This document shows, one piece after another, positions 1-11,133 of a DNA stretch of 64,000 nucleotides; position 1 is the first letter of the stretch, and each line of letters begins with the position of its first letter. The notes beneath the pieces are model-generated. The model had not been told where the DNA came from, ran no database searches, and saw only the letters and a program-made list of their open reading frames with translations. The position numbers and the translations under genes were made by a program. The stretch is taken from the NCBI GenBank assembly GCA_947044405.1, contig CAMRHE010001089.1, positions 62,001-126,000 of the forward strand, read 5' to 3'. Source of the DNA: Leptodactylus fallax (lineage: Eukaryota > Chordata > Amphibia > Anura > Leptodactylidae).

Positions 1-153
1 TCTACTGCACCTGCTTCTGGAGGTGGGAAGATACCAAAACAGCTGATCTGTGTGGGATCCGGATGTTGGACCCCCACAGATCACATACTAATACACCATC
101 ACAATGGGTCATCAGTATGAAAACTCCATTTGGGGCCAGAAAACTCTTTAAGG

Positions 154-390
154 ATAAGGCCCAGCGTAGAGAAACACAGCAAAAAAAAAACGCGGCAGAA
201 AAGCATTGTGTTTTTTTTCTGCAGATTTTCACTGCGGGCTTTCTGCCATTATTATACCTATAAGGAAAACGCCAGCGCTTCTGCTGCAGATTTTTTTTTC
301 TGCAATGTGTGAATGGGATTAGCCAGAATCCCATTCACTTTGCAGGTACTGTAAAACGCAGCGTTTTTGCAACATGGGGCTTCAGCCTAA
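154..390. mobile_element. Palindromic MITE, CCCCACGT-ended family, copy 1
   Basis: The left end resembles AAGGCCCAGCGTAG and the right end is ACATGGGGCTTCAGCCTAA, nearly its reverse complement. The interior has the family hallmarks: a poly-A/T-rich CTGCAGATTTTT-like arm, ATTATACCTATA in the middle and GATGGGATT-type sequence. It is non-coding and has about eight relatives in this window. Confidence 0.6.
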
Positions 391-2757
391 TGATGGCTTT
401 TTCACTTACTTTTGACCCGTGCATGTTAGAGTAGTTTCTATGGAGGCGAGACATTCCTCTTCCCTCGCCAATATAGCTATGGTTCTTAATTTTTGTCCAT
501 AGGAAGCCCTGATCTCAAGATCGAGTCTGTCTGAGATTACATGAACTAAAAAAACGAAAAAATATATGAGCACACAGCCCAACTCCCGAAATAGTGTTTG
601 AATAAAGACACCGTCCTCCTGATGCACGGACAAGAGCCTCCTGTGCTGAGGATTCCTCCGTGCTTTTTAAATGATCCTTTTGTTATGTTGATGAATTAAA
701 AGTTATGTTTTATTTATACCTGGCTGAACTGGTTGCAGGACACAATTCTTTCACACGTGGCATTACATGAACTAGCCTATACCCGCAGATCTTCGCGATG
801 TCTGGAACAACCTCCCTACCAAGTTCCTTCAAAAACTGTGTGCAATTGTACCTAGAAGAATTGATGTTGTTTTGAAGGAAAAGAGTGGTCAGACCAAATA
901 TTTATATGATTTAGATTTCTCTTTTGTTAACTTTATTTTTGTCAATTAACAAAATGAACTATTAACACTTCTATTTTTGAAGCATTCTTACCCTGCATTT
1001 TTTTTTTTACACCTCCCTAAAACTTTTCATAGTACTATAGATGATTTCCTGCACATCTAACAGAGAATATATCTGTGATACCACATTTCTTACAATACAT
1101 TAAAGGGATTTTGTAGGACTTAAGGATTAAAGGACTTGTAGGACTGAAATATCCTTAGGAAAAATCATCTACTGCATACAAGCAAGTCTGTCCAGCACTT
1201 AGGTAAAGGATACGTTTTACAGTGAGCGGCAGACCAAATTTCTCAATTGTGGATAGGTCATCAATATATGGACAGTGGAGGTCCAATACATGGACCATCC
1301 ACAACTCAGCCACTTGAAGAATAAGTGGTACTTAGGTATGTGCCGCATGTGTTTCACAGACCAGTAACCAGGGTTGTGGACAGGGCCAAACCACCGATTC
1401 CTTCATAAATGGTTAACAGCCATGGTCAGTCACATGCAGTAAAGAGCCTCTAATTCATTAAAAAGCCAATGATTGTATGCCTATGACAGTAAATATGTAA
1501 CAAACTATACATCTAAATAATTATACAATATTACTGATTGTGTAGTATAATTAAAGATAATGAATCATTTTATGTTGAAGCCAGATTCGGCAACTTTTTT
1601 TTTTTTTGACCCCGACCCAAAACCCACTTTCTAAAAGTCAAAATGAATGAGGTTATTCTGAATACAATATTTCAGGAAAAAAACGTGGGAAATATGATTT
1701 TATATGCCCATAGTGAACATCCTGCACACTGAGGACTTAAAGAAATTGTAGCCAATCAGATGAATTTGAGATTGCTGAGACAAGCTAATAATATTACACA
1801 GTAAAGGTCACAATAGTAATTATTGCACAAAACTTCTCAGAAAAAGAAGGGATCAGAGTAGATGATTCGGGTTTTACAATACAGTCGGCAATTCAGTTCT
1901 CTGCTCCCTGTGTACGTCACATTCAATGCATGATGCATATCCTTGTCATGAGGCAACTACTACCTGACATTAGTGACAAACTTACTCATCATTTACACAC
2001 CAGGTTTTTGTTTATGATAAACATATCCACAGACCTCAATCCATCCGACGAAGGCTAAAAAAGCATCTGTACAGGTGAAATCAGTGGGGTTTGCATTTTT
2101 CCACCCCATGGAATAGCGAAGTCATGGCTCTGGAGGGGTGCACATAACTTCACAATAAGGCGGTCAGCAAGTCAATAACATTGTACTACACATAGGCTCA
2201 TTTTCAAATAGGGGAGGGGGAAAGACTTTTTTTTTCACTGCATTTGCTTTCTTTTATTATTTTTCCATCTATTGAATGAGAACTGAGGGGCTGTAACCCA
2301 GCCAAGCCACTACACAGAGGATAGTGCTGTGCTTCCATCTCTGTTCGGAGTGTAAGTGCAAGCACCAGTGGCTACTGGGAACAGATGATCCTTGGGGGTG
2401 CCAGGCCTTCACCAGATTTATCAGTACTGCTTAACTTTGCAATCTTGTCCGTAGTTTTAGACATATTTATACATCTGTTGCATAGACCTCTACAAATCTG
2501 TCTCAATTCCCGATGCACCAAAATTCTGACTCATTTTCTGATGCGCCAAACCGGTCTCCGTTGCATCAAAAAAAACTGTCTCTATTGCCAGAGCACCAAA
2601 ATTCTCAATTGAAACTTCAACTACATTTCCACCATTTTAATCTTGGTATACTTTACACAAGAAAATATACACCTCATTCGTACTTTTCTGTTTCATATAT
2701 GTGTCGTAGGCCGGGGCCCCAGTGCTTCATTGGATGGATTGAGGTCTGTAAGGTTTA
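391..2757. other. No recognised gene
   Basis: AT-rich sequence with short A/T runs and no open frame resembling a protein. I see no clear repeat structure. Confidence 0.5.
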
Positions 2758-2982
2758 GCGAATCCCATTCACACCTTGTGGGAAAATACGCGCAGCAGAC
2801 ACGCTGTGATTTCCAAAACACTCATGGTTTTAGAAATTGCAGCATGTCAATTATACCTACAGAAACGCCTATAGGTATAATTGAAGCAGAAAGCACTGAG
2901 GAAAAAACCACGATGTGTTGCCGAAGGCGTTTTTTTCCCGCAGCGTTTTTTTTGCTGCGACCCGCTACGTGGGCCTGAGCTG
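2758..2982. mobile_element. Palindromic MITE, CCCCACGT-ended family, copy 2
   Basis: Contains the family core TGTCAATTATACCTACAG with its inverted partner CTATAGGTATAATTGAAGC, and ends in GCTACGTGGGCCTGAG. The left end is less clear and may begin at AGGCCGGGGCCCC near 2708. Confidence 0.6.
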
Positions 2983-3171
2983 TAAAGTTAGACACTTCTA
3001 AACTACGCCCATTTTGGTGCACCGATTTCAAATGTGTCAGATGCATTTTTCTGATTTCAGGTGCACATTGTTCATAAATATGTCACAAATCTAATGCACC
3101 ATAAATTTTGGCATAAATGTACACAGAAAAGTGTGAGATGTCTATTGATAAATATGTCCCAATGTGTAATA

Positions 3172-4573
3172 CAGTGGGGAAAAAAAAGTATTTAGTCAGC
3201 CACCAATTGTGCAAGTTCTCCCACTTAAAAAGACGAGAGAGGCCTGTAATTGTCATCATAGGTAGACCTCAACTATGAGAGACAAAATGAGAAAACAAAT
3301 CCAGAAAATCACATTGTCTGATTTTTTAAGAATTTATTTGCAAATTATGGTGGAAAATAAGTATTTGGTCACCTACAAACAAGCAAGATTTCTGGCTCTC
3401 ACAGACCTGTAACTTCTTCTTTAAGAAGAAATCAACTGTGGGAGCAATAATTAGAAAATGGAAGATATACAAGACCCCTGATAATCTCCCTCGATCAGGG
3501 GCTCCATGCAAGATCTCACCCTGGGGGGGGTCAAAATGATCACAAGAACGGTGAGAAAAAATCCCAGAACCACACGGGGGGACCTAGTGAATGACCTGCA
3601 GAAAGCTGGGACTAACGTAACAAAGGCTACCGTCAGTAACACACTACGCCGCCAGGGACTCAGATCCTGCAGTGCCAGACGTGTCACCCTGCTTAAGCCA
3701 GTACATGTCTGGGCCCATCTGAAGTTTGCTAGAGAGCATTTGGATGTTCCAGAAGGGTATTGGGAGAATGTCATATGGTCAGATGAAACCAAAGTAGAAC
3801 TGTTTGGTAGAAACACAACTTGTCGTGTTTGGAGGAGAGTGAATGCTGAGTTGTATCCAAAGAACACCATACCTACTGTGAAGCATGGGGGTGGCGACAT
3901 CATGCTTTGGGGCTGTTTCTCTGCAAAGGGACCAGGACGACTGATCCATGTACATGAAAGAATGAATGGGGCCATGTATTGTGAGATTTTGAGTGCAAAC
4001 CTCCTTCTATCAGCAAGGGCATTGAAGATGAAACGTGGCTGGGTCTTTCAGCATGACAATGATCTCAAGCACACCACCAGGGCAACGAAGGAGTGGCTTC
4101 GTAAGAAGCATTTCAAGGTCCTGGAGTGGCCTAGCCAGTCTCCAGATCTCAACCCCATAGAAAACCTTTGGAGGGAGTTGAAAGTCCGTGCTGCCCAGCG
4201 ACAGCCCCAAAACATCACTGCTCTAGAGGAGATCTGCATGGAGGAATGGGCCAACATACCAGCAACAGTGTGCGCCAACCTTGTGAAGACTTACAGAAAA
4301 CGTTTGACCTCTGTCATTGCCAACAAAGGATATATAACATAAGTATTGAGATGAACTTTTGTTATTGACCAAATACTTATTTTCCATATTATTTGCATAA
4401 TTTGCAAATAAATTCTTTACAAAAATCAGACAATGTGATTTTCTGGATTTGTTTTCTCATTTTGCCTCTCATAGTTGAGGTCTACCTATGATGACAATTA
4501 CAGGCCTCTCTCATCTTTTTAAGTGGGAGAACTTGCACAATTGGTGGGTGAATAAATACTTTTTCCCCCACTG
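3172..4573 (+). mobile_element. Tc1-like transposon 1 (decayed)
   Basis: 1402-bp element bounded by TA (3170-3171 and 4574-4575) with long inverted repeats of roughly 200 bp beginning CAGTGGGGAAAAAAA and ending TTTTTCCCCCACTG. It carries a damaged transposase gene. The TA duplication, terminal CAGT and DD34E transposase place it in Tc1/mariner. Confidence 0.95.
3440..4342 (+). pseudogene. Tc1-like transposase (DD34E), frameshifted, N-terminus lost
   Basis: The open part starts at 3506 and gives 278 residues with the full catalytic domain: Asp93 in [11 protein letters not shown], Asp184 in FQHDNDLKH and Glu219 in NPIENLWRE, with 34 residues between the last two. A Tc1 transposase has about 340 residues, so the first DNA-binding helix-turn-helix is missing. 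Upstream sequence encodes [20 protein letters not shown] in another frame, and the two frames part at a run of eight G (3523-3530). The region before that joins terminal-repeat-proximal sequence directly to mid-HTH sequence, so an internal deletion is likely. The gene cannot make an active enzyme, but its catalytic half is well kept. Confidence 0.9.
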
Positions 4574-4575
4574 TA

Positions 4576-6570
4576 TATACTATAAACATGGCTGTTGGTT
4601 GAGTTGGTAGGTCACACCACAGACTCCTCTACTTTTCTGCAGCCAGAATTAGGCTTACATTCACATGACAGTGAGAACTGGCCTGTTTTTTAATGGATGT
4701 CACACAACAGTATTAATTTCATGGGGGCTATTGTCATAACCATTATTTTGATGGTCCATGGTCATGTCCTATTTTCAGCCGATTTCATGGATGTATGGTG
4801 GATTCACAGAAGTGAAAAATTGATTTTATTTTTTTCATGGCCGTTTTGCACCACTTTCGTGTGTATCTAGTCTTAGACTCCTGCTCGGAATCCTTCATAA
4901 ATGGCTGGTCAGTCAGAAGCAGTAAAGATTTCCTAATTCATTAAAAAGCTAGTGAATTATTATGAAAGTAAATATGCAACTCTGACTCCACCGACCTGAC
5001 TATAAACACAAATTTCAGCCAAACCCCCCATTTTCCAGGACTGGCCAACAATCTGATGTGTATGCGGATGTCCCAACTATCCCTCGGCAGCAGTTGTCAG
5101 GGAAAGAAAGAATCTGCTCAGGCCCTTTTGTTCTCAGAGAGGATAAGCCACTGTTATGTGTCTGGCAGCAGCTTTCTCCACTCTCTGCATTTTAACCACA
5201 TGCAAGCTTGACCAAGGCAAACATTCATGTGTATCGTGGATACATGAGGAATTGCTGGTGGGAACAGCTGAAAGAGTTAGTCTTTTGCCAGTTTTAGGTT
5301 TACCAGTGATCCAGATGAGACTATTAAAATGCCTCCCAAACCAATAACAGTGCTATACAGGAGTAAAAACATACATTTGTGGCCACAAACTGATGAAGCA
5401 ATGCAGAGATAATCATCAAGTGCACAGGGCAGGCTCAATTTGCCAGTTTTGCTACAGACAGCGGTAAGTACTTTGGCATCACCACCCTACAATTGCCCCT
5501 TTAGCAATGAATGTCATATTTATCCTCAGCCTGCCTCATGGCTGTCTGTAGGCAAATCAGGTCTGCCCACGGTGAAATTGCTGGATGATTTGCATATCCA
5601 TATAAAGGTGATCATCTCTGTATTACTTCACCGGTATATATTTGCTCCTAATAAAGCACTATAATCCGTTTAGGAGGCATTCTGGACCTGACAGACTCCT
5701 TTTACACTATAATATCTCAAGTGTCATTTATTAACTTCTTGAAGCACACAACAATAACCTGTATCCACATATAATCAATCACCATGCCACAAAACCAAGA
5801 TAAATCCTTACTTTTTATAACTGAAATGCAAATAAAGTACAACTATCAATGAGAAACACAATCTGTGCACACACCAGCCTGGCTACACTAGAAAGGTCAC
5901 TGCAGACAAAAAGCGTGCACAGTAGCAAATATAGCATATGTAAATGGATTACACAAACACTGTAGCACTGGCAAACAAATTGCAATCTTCATATACAGTT
6001 ACCATTTTAACCGAACATTACCTACCACATGCTGCTCAAAACAAGAAACATATACAGCGTATTGGGGAACTGCATATACAGCTTTCTTCTAATAGAAGAG
6101 AGAGAAATCTGATAAGAAAGCAGGCAGAGGTAAGCAAATCAAATTCACAGCTGATTCTCTGCAGGCAACCGCCTGTTCTACAGTCCCCAGCAAATAAAGA
6201 TGGATGATATTTTCTCTCTATAGTGTGCATATTACAGTAAACTTATGCTCATAAGCGGCACTGTAGTGGCAACGTCCATGACATTTTCTTGAACGTTATT
6301 TCAAGCTAGGTCAATGGGAATATTTGTCTTGAAAACTTGAGTTTGCCCCTTTAGATGTCAGCTGTCGCTGAATGTACTCCTTAATAAACATCAGATGGTC
6401 TGCCAGTGTTGCTGAAATCAATGGATTTGTCGATGTTTGGCTAGCGTTATGTGCATTTTTTTCTTTTGTAATCTCAGTTTTATGTTTTTTTTTATATATT
6501 TTTTTGTAATATTTTTTAAAAATTGATTTTTTTTTGTTCTTGCTTGAAGAAACTCAAAAAAAGTCAGTGA
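4576..6570. other. No recognised gene
   Basis: AT-rich sequence with only short unrelated open frames. No transposon ends were recognised. Confidence 0.5.
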
Positions 6571-6934
6571 GACTAAGGCCCCACGTGGCGTCCCACAGCA
6601 AAAAAGCACTGCGGGAGAAATCGCATCGCGGGAGCTTCCCGCAGCACTTTAGACAGAAAGTTTGCAGAGTTTTCCTCTGCGGACTGTTTCAATTATACCT
6701 ATGGGGAAACCACCGGCGTTTCCGTAGGTATAACTGACATGCTGCGATTTCCAAAACAGTGTCGGTTTTGGAAATTGTCACGTGTCCGCAGCACGATTTT
6801 TTCTGTAAAGTGGGCATGGGATTCACTAAAATCCTATATCCACTTTGCTCTGACTATAAAACGCCACAATTTTTCCGTGGCATTTCCGCCACTTTTGAAT
6901 CGCAGCATTTATGCCACGTGGGGCTTTAGCCTAA
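6571..6934. mobile_element. Palindromic MITE, CCCCACGT-ended family, copy 3
   Basis: The best-preserved termini of the family: ACTAAGGCCCCACGTGGCG at the left and CGCCACGTGGGGCTTTAGCCT at the right form near-perfect inverted repeats of about 20 bp. The interior repeats the CTGCGG, TTATACCTATGGGGAAACC and GGGATTCACTAAAATCC modules. It is non-coding. Confidence 0.8.
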
Positions 6935-7350
6935 TATAGCCAAGTGAAGAGTCGGATACATTTGATGCAGTCTTCCTCATCCTACTACACAGCTATTGAC
7001 TACAGTGAAGAAATTGTTGGTCATAGCACGCGAACAGGAAGAGAAAGCCTATATGGAATACTGTATATCATGTTCCAGGGTGGGGCTAACAGCAATTTCA
7101 TGATTTTGATGAAAACCAGAATTGTGACTGCTGCGCCTAGATTACACTCCAGAAGTCATCCATGCATCGCCTCTCTTCAGACACCTTGGTCATTAATTGA
7201 CTGAGGCATCTAAAGAATCAGATTGTATCTGGTCGCGGGCATTGCAGATGGGTTTTTGGCTGGGTAAAACAGTAGAGCAGCAGTTATGGCACCCACTCAG
7301 TTCCTGAGTGGGCGCCATGTGTAAAGTCCAAACATTTGCTGTACTAAGGA

Positions 7351-7670
7351 GCTAAGGCCCCACATAGTGAGCCATAGCAAAAAAGCACTGCAGTAAAAAC
7401 TACGATGAAAACGCATTGCGGTTTTTCCCACTGCGCTTTACACAAAAAGTCCACAGGGAAACCGCCAGCGTTTCCATAGATATAATTGACATGCTGTAAT
7501 CTCCAAAAACGCAACATTTTTTGAAATCGCATTTCTGCTGCGCATATTTTTCTGCAATGTGTGGATGGGGTTCTCTAGAATCCCATTCAATCTGCAGGGA
7601 CTGTAAAACGCCACAGAGTTTCTGCTGCGGCCAAACCCTGGTATTTACGCCACGTGGAACCCTGGCCTAA
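7351..7670. mobile_element. Palindromic MITE, CCCCACGT-ended family, copy 4
   Basis: Starts GCTAAGGCCCCACATAGTG and ends CACGTGGAACCCTGGCCTAA, with the internal TAGATATAATTGACATGCTG core. It lies 416 bp after copy 3. Confidence 0.75.
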
Positions 7671-7780
7671 AGAGGTTTTTGAGGATTAAAATATTGATGA
7701 CCTATACTTAGACTAAGTAATCAAGATCAGGTACCAGAGGGTCCGACACCCGGCAACTTCATCAACTAGTAGTTCACAAG
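7671..7780. repeat. Fragment of a GGTTTTCCAG-type MITE
   Basis: AGAGGTTTTTGAGGATTAA followed by TTGATGACCTATACTTAG resembles the left end of the repeats at 13250 and 55213. No right end was seen. Confidence 0.4.
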
Positions 7781-7905
7781 TGCTGCTTATAATTCACAGG
7801 CCAGTGATGTCCCACGCCAGTCTTAACAAAGGCTACAACTGGCGTAAGGCGCACTTTAATTATCAATAGGGTCCAACAGAATAGAAGTCTACAGACGTCA
7901 GCTGC

Positions 7906-8252
7906 CATGAGTTATAATAAATATGTCAGGCCAAGGAATCTCCCCCCCCATTCCCATGAAGGAGCAAGCAAGGTGCAGAAAAGATGTGGCACAAGAAAGG
8001 GCCTTGCACAAAACTGTCAGACATCTGTGCCAGATAACTGACCATCTTACAGTGTGGAGAGTCTAACAGACCAGGCATGTTCTTCTTGATGGAAAAAGGT
8101 GGCCTGCAAAGGAGTCATCTCCCGTTTTCTGACATAGATATCTACTAACATGGCACACATCTGGTGCAAGGCCCTTTTATTTTCCACATCCCCTGATCTA
8201 TGAGTACGGGCAGGGTGGGGATGTCTCACCCTGACATATTATAACTCATGCT
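7906..8252. repeat. Imperfect foldback element
   Basis: CATGAGTTATAATAAATATGT near 7907 is inverted, with a 3-bp gap, as ACATATTATAACTCATG near 8236-8252. Inner arms with GGGCCTTGCAC and GTGCAAGGCCC (near 8000 and 8165) also pair. It has no coding capacity. Confidence 0.45.
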
Positions 8253-9157
8253 AGTTTTCTGACTCATACTCTAGTTGCTGACTGGCGTAGACTTTCATCC
8301 TGGTGCACAGGTTTGTGCCCGATTTATTCAGAATCCAGAATCTCTTCACAATTCAGGCGTTCCTTGTGAAATGCCAATTTTAATAAATCTGCCATAACGT
8401 CTCTAGGTTTCATAGAATACCAGGCTCTGGTCTATCGCAAAATGACCTTCCAAAATTTTGGCTGCAAGATCACATTTGCTCTATAGATTTAAGTGGGGAA
8501 GTAAAAAACATGGAGGAAAACGCTGCAAAAAATGCTGCGGATAAAAAAAAACATTGCCAGTAATGAAAGTGAACCAAGTGATAACATTGCAACTTGCTGG
8601 TCACAAGAAATCCAAATCCAAAATTTCTTGTGACCATCATGTTACGGCAACTTGGAAGTCGCAACACGACCACATACGCTTTGGATACTTGGCTAAGCAA
8701 CATGTGTCGCAGATAGCTATGACTCTGTACAGACGAAGGTGATGGCTGTGGATCCGCATGTATGACTGCCTTTACATGGGTGGCAGCACGTATACCAGGA
8801 GCTGTCTGTACTGCACACACAGGCCTATGAATCACATTATCACATGGATGCCAGCCCTGCCCATGGTCTCACTAACTTGCCATCAGCGCCGCGACATTTC
8901 CTGCCCCTCATAGTAGTTCATTCAGTACGGGAACTTTACAGACAATGGAGCGTCAGTTTCCACTTCAAAGATCGCTACATAAGAAGAGCGGAAGATGGCA
9001 GAGAAGGGAGGAGTGGAGAAGAGAGCGCCCTCCCCAGCCTGCGGCGACCCCCTACCCTCTAATCCCAGCCTGCAGCGACCCCCTACTCTCTAATCCCAGC
9101 TGTCTTTGTTATGTGGCCGTGACTTTGTGTTGATCTGGTCTGTGGCAGTTTTCCGGT

Positions 9158-9168
9158 GGGGGCGGGGC
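9158..9168 (+). promoter_or_regulatory. GC box (Sp/KLF-type site)
   Basis: GGGGGCGGGGC is a perfect Sp1/KLF consensus about 370 bp upstream of the TATA box. Occupancy is inferred. Confidence 0.5.
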
Positions 9169-9375
9169 TATCACGCCCCTGGATTGCGATATGTCGCGAC
9201 ACTTTGCTGCCTGCTTTCTTACTGCGTAGTGTTCTGGGCTGACGCAAAGCGTGCTCTGCGCTTCGGTATACGGCGGCGCTACATTACACATATGTACAGG
9301 AGCATAATAACACAAGCCTACGTGAAGTAATATCCGGGCAGAGCCGCCCTTCCCCCCTCTCTGGCTTGTTTACAA

Positions 9376-9386
9376 GGGGACTTTCC
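9376..9386 (+). promoter_or_regulatory. NF-kappa-B consensus site
   Basis: GGGGACTTTCC matches the classical kappa-B site exactly. It lies 155 bp upstream of the TATA box and 30 bp upstream of a full CRE. A response of BTG1 to inflammatory signals is an inference from the site alone. Confidence 0.5.
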
Positions 9387-9415
9387 CCCCTGAGCTTCAG
9401 TTGTTTGCAGATAGA

Positions 9416-9423
9416 TGACGTCA
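9416..9423 (+). promoter_or_regulatory. Palindromic cAMP response element
   Basis: TGACGTCA is the full palindromic CREB/ATF site. A second GACGTCA lies at 9507-9513, just upstream of the TATA box, so the core promoter has two CRE-like sites about 90 bp apart. CRE control would fit an early-response antiproliferative gene. Confidence 0.6.
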
Positions 9424-9477
9424 GCCCGACCCAGTCCTCCCTGCAACACTGTGTTGTCTGCGTGGTGCGGTCCTGTC

Positions 9478-9482
9478 ATTGG
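9478..9482 (-). promoter_or_regulatory. Reverse CCAAT box (NF-Y type)
   Basis: ATTGG is the complement of CCAAT. It lies about 50 bp upstream of the TATA box, the usual spacing for an NF-Y site in a CCAAT/TATA promoter. Confidence 0.5.
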
Positions 9483-9530
9483 CCTGTCATCATAGCCACG
9501 CCTCTCGACGTCACATCCTTGCATTCTGCC

Positions 9531-9538
9531 TATAAAAG
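9531..9538 (+). promoter_or_regulatory. BTG1: TATA box of BTG1
   Basis: TATAAAAG is a strong TATA element. It predicts transcription starting near 9560, giving a 5' leader of about 280 nt before the start codon. The start site itself is not visible in the sequence. Confidence 0.7.
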
Positions 9539-9600
9539 TGCGTGCCGGCGGTGGCTGAGCTCACTTTAGCTACGAGAAGGGGTGTGTGAGGTGTTTGTGA

Positions 9601-9718
9601 ATGTGACAGGGAAGGTGGTCTTTCCGACTCTTCCAGGGATGTACTATAGACCGCACCTGTAAACACATAGAACACCCCTGTCTCTTTGACCATGACACCC
9701 GTCGCCTCACGTCTATAA
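9601..9718 (+). promoter_or_regulatory. Three short uORFs in the BTG1 leader
   Basis: Downstream of the predicted start site the leader has an ATG directly followed by TGA (9601-9606), a 7-codon uORF (9639-9662, MYYRPHL) and an 8-codon uORF (9692-9718, MTPVASRL). All end before the BTG1 start at 9838 and none overlaps it. Start-stop elements and short uORFs usually lower translation of the main frame. Their use here depends on the leader being unspliced, which is an assumption. Confidence 0.5.
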
Positions 9719-9837
9719 TAAAACCATAAGCCAAGTACTGAAACATTAAAAAAAGAAAAAAAAAATCGAAAAAAGACAGTGATAACAAAGCCACAAAAGT
9801 CGCTGGGAAAGTTCCCCGAGTAGTCCCCGCAGCCTCC

Positions 9838-9982
9838 ATGCATACTCACTACCCCCGGACCAACATGAAGCCTGAGATCATCGCGGCGGTGGGATTTATC
9901 TCCAAGTTCCTGAGGACCAAGGGACTGATGAACGATCGGGAGCTGCAGACCTTCAACCAGTCCTTACAGGAGCTGCTGGCAG
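9838..9982 (+). CDS. BTG1: BTG1 antiproliferation factor, coding exon 1
   Basis: First coding exon of BTG1, a BTG/TOB family protein that bridges the CCR4-NOT deadenylase (through CNOT7/8) to RNA-binding or transcription factors and restrains proliferation. The exon gives 48 residues plus one base and ends at a consensus donor, CAG|GTAAG, at 9982/9983. It covers the N-terminal helices of the APRO domain. Residues such as AAVGFISKFLRTKGL match BTG1, and an LxxLL motif (LQELL, residues 43-47) lies at the exon end. The start at 9838 gives the N-terminus MHTHYPRTNM, comparable to MHPFY in human BTG1. Its context is weak (T at -3), while Met10 at 9865 has A at -3, so leaky initiation there is possible. 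BTG2 is less likely because the exon 2 tail is BTG1-like. Confidence 0.95.
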
Positions 9983-11133
9983 GTAAGAACCTTGGAATGA
10001 CTGCTGCTGTCACTGGACAGTGTGGGCTATGGCACTGGGGTTTGGCCAGTCACGGTGTTAGCGATTGTTATTGTACTTTAGCTGGTTGTATATTTCCTAA
10101 TAGACGCAGTACATTAACCTATAGTGCGGTTCTTGTGTCCTGTCTTTGTTTGCACTGTGCGATAGTAGTGCCCCCTACCACCACAGCGGTCGAAAAGTAC
10201 AGGGTGCTGCTGTGTCCTTCCTATCCAGACTGCCCTCATCTACTTGTACTTGACTAGTTTCCTGTACTTGCACTTGTCTGGGCAGATCACTTCCTTGCAT
10301 GGTTCCTGTATCTATACATCTGTATGTGACTGTACACAGGACTGCTCTGTGAGAGTTGTTGTGGTCCTGGCTTTGTGCCAGCTGATTTCTCAGAAGCCGC
10401 ACAATGTAAGAAGTGTTTGTAATGTGTATGTGACCTTTATGGAACACACTTACCACACAAAAAGCTCTGGTGTATGTCACAAGATAGGAGGAATTGTATG
10501 CTCCAAGAACACAGATGTTATCTCCTCCCAAGCAACCAATATCTAGTAAGACTACAGAGGACAAAACTATCTGGGGTAATACCAAAAGCCCTCCTTCTAG
10601 CTGCCCTTTATCCATACAGAGTAGTTTACTCCTTTTCTCCATAGCTACAGTAAAACCTTCTTTGAGACGACCACCCAAAATTGCATTGTAGAGTGGTCTT
10701 CTGAGGGGTGGTCTTTTCAAAGAAGATGGATAGAGTGTATAATATATGGTGAAACTGGAAATCTGGTCTGCATATAGGACCCTCTTTTCAAGAAGCTGGT
10801 TTTGTGCTGTAAAGAGAGAGTGAGCTATAGGTATAGATACATAAATATGTTTGTATGTATACATATTAGATCTTTTAATTCTACGGTTGTATTGTAACCT
10901 TAAGAAGATCTCACTGGTGTAGAGTCTTACAGGAAATGCTCAATGAAGAAGAGTATGCAGTTTTCATATTCAAGATGGTAGAAGGATTCCTTGTATGTAG
11001 TTATGTTCATTGTTCTGATTCTTAATGTTGTCTTTTGCTTATATAATATCTGCCACCACAACCATTTTGTTGTCTAAATAATCAAAGCTTGTTTTTCAGT
11101 GATAAGTAACAAAGTTACATCGTTTCATTCCAG
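9983..11133 (+). other. BTG1: BTG1 intron
   Basis: The intron begins GTAAG and ends in a pyrimidine-rich tract followed by CAG at 11131-11133. It interrupts a codon after its first base (phase 1), the single intron position typical of BTG1. Open frames inside it resemble no known protein. I see no other gene or clear repeat in it. Confidence 0.9.

Larger units (their letters stand above)
8870..9990. promoter_or_regulatory. BTG1: CpG-rich 5' region of BTG1
   Basis: CpG dinucleotides are frequent here (for example 9150-9290 and 9480-9560) and scarce in the flanking kilobases. The region covers the promoter, leader and first coding exon of BTG1, as expected for a constitutively unmethylated promoter in a vertebrate. 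The boundaries are by eye. Confidence 0.6.

Noticed and set aside
3451..3975. 174-codon minus-strand frame
   Set aside because: It is the antisense shadow of the Tc1 transposase.
9716..9721. AATAAA-like word in the BTG1 leader as a poly(A) signal
   Set aside because: It lies upstream of the coding start and is an A-rich stretch without a convincing downstream element.
9511..9849. Minus-strand frames opposite the BTG1 leader
   Set aside because: They are antisense to the promoter and leader and have low-complexity Phe-rich content from an A-rich stretch. No evidence of a protein.
10175..10864. 229-codon minus-strand frame inside the BTG1 intron
   Set aside because: It lies antisense within the intron, has no known domain and lacks composition bias. 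Probably chance.
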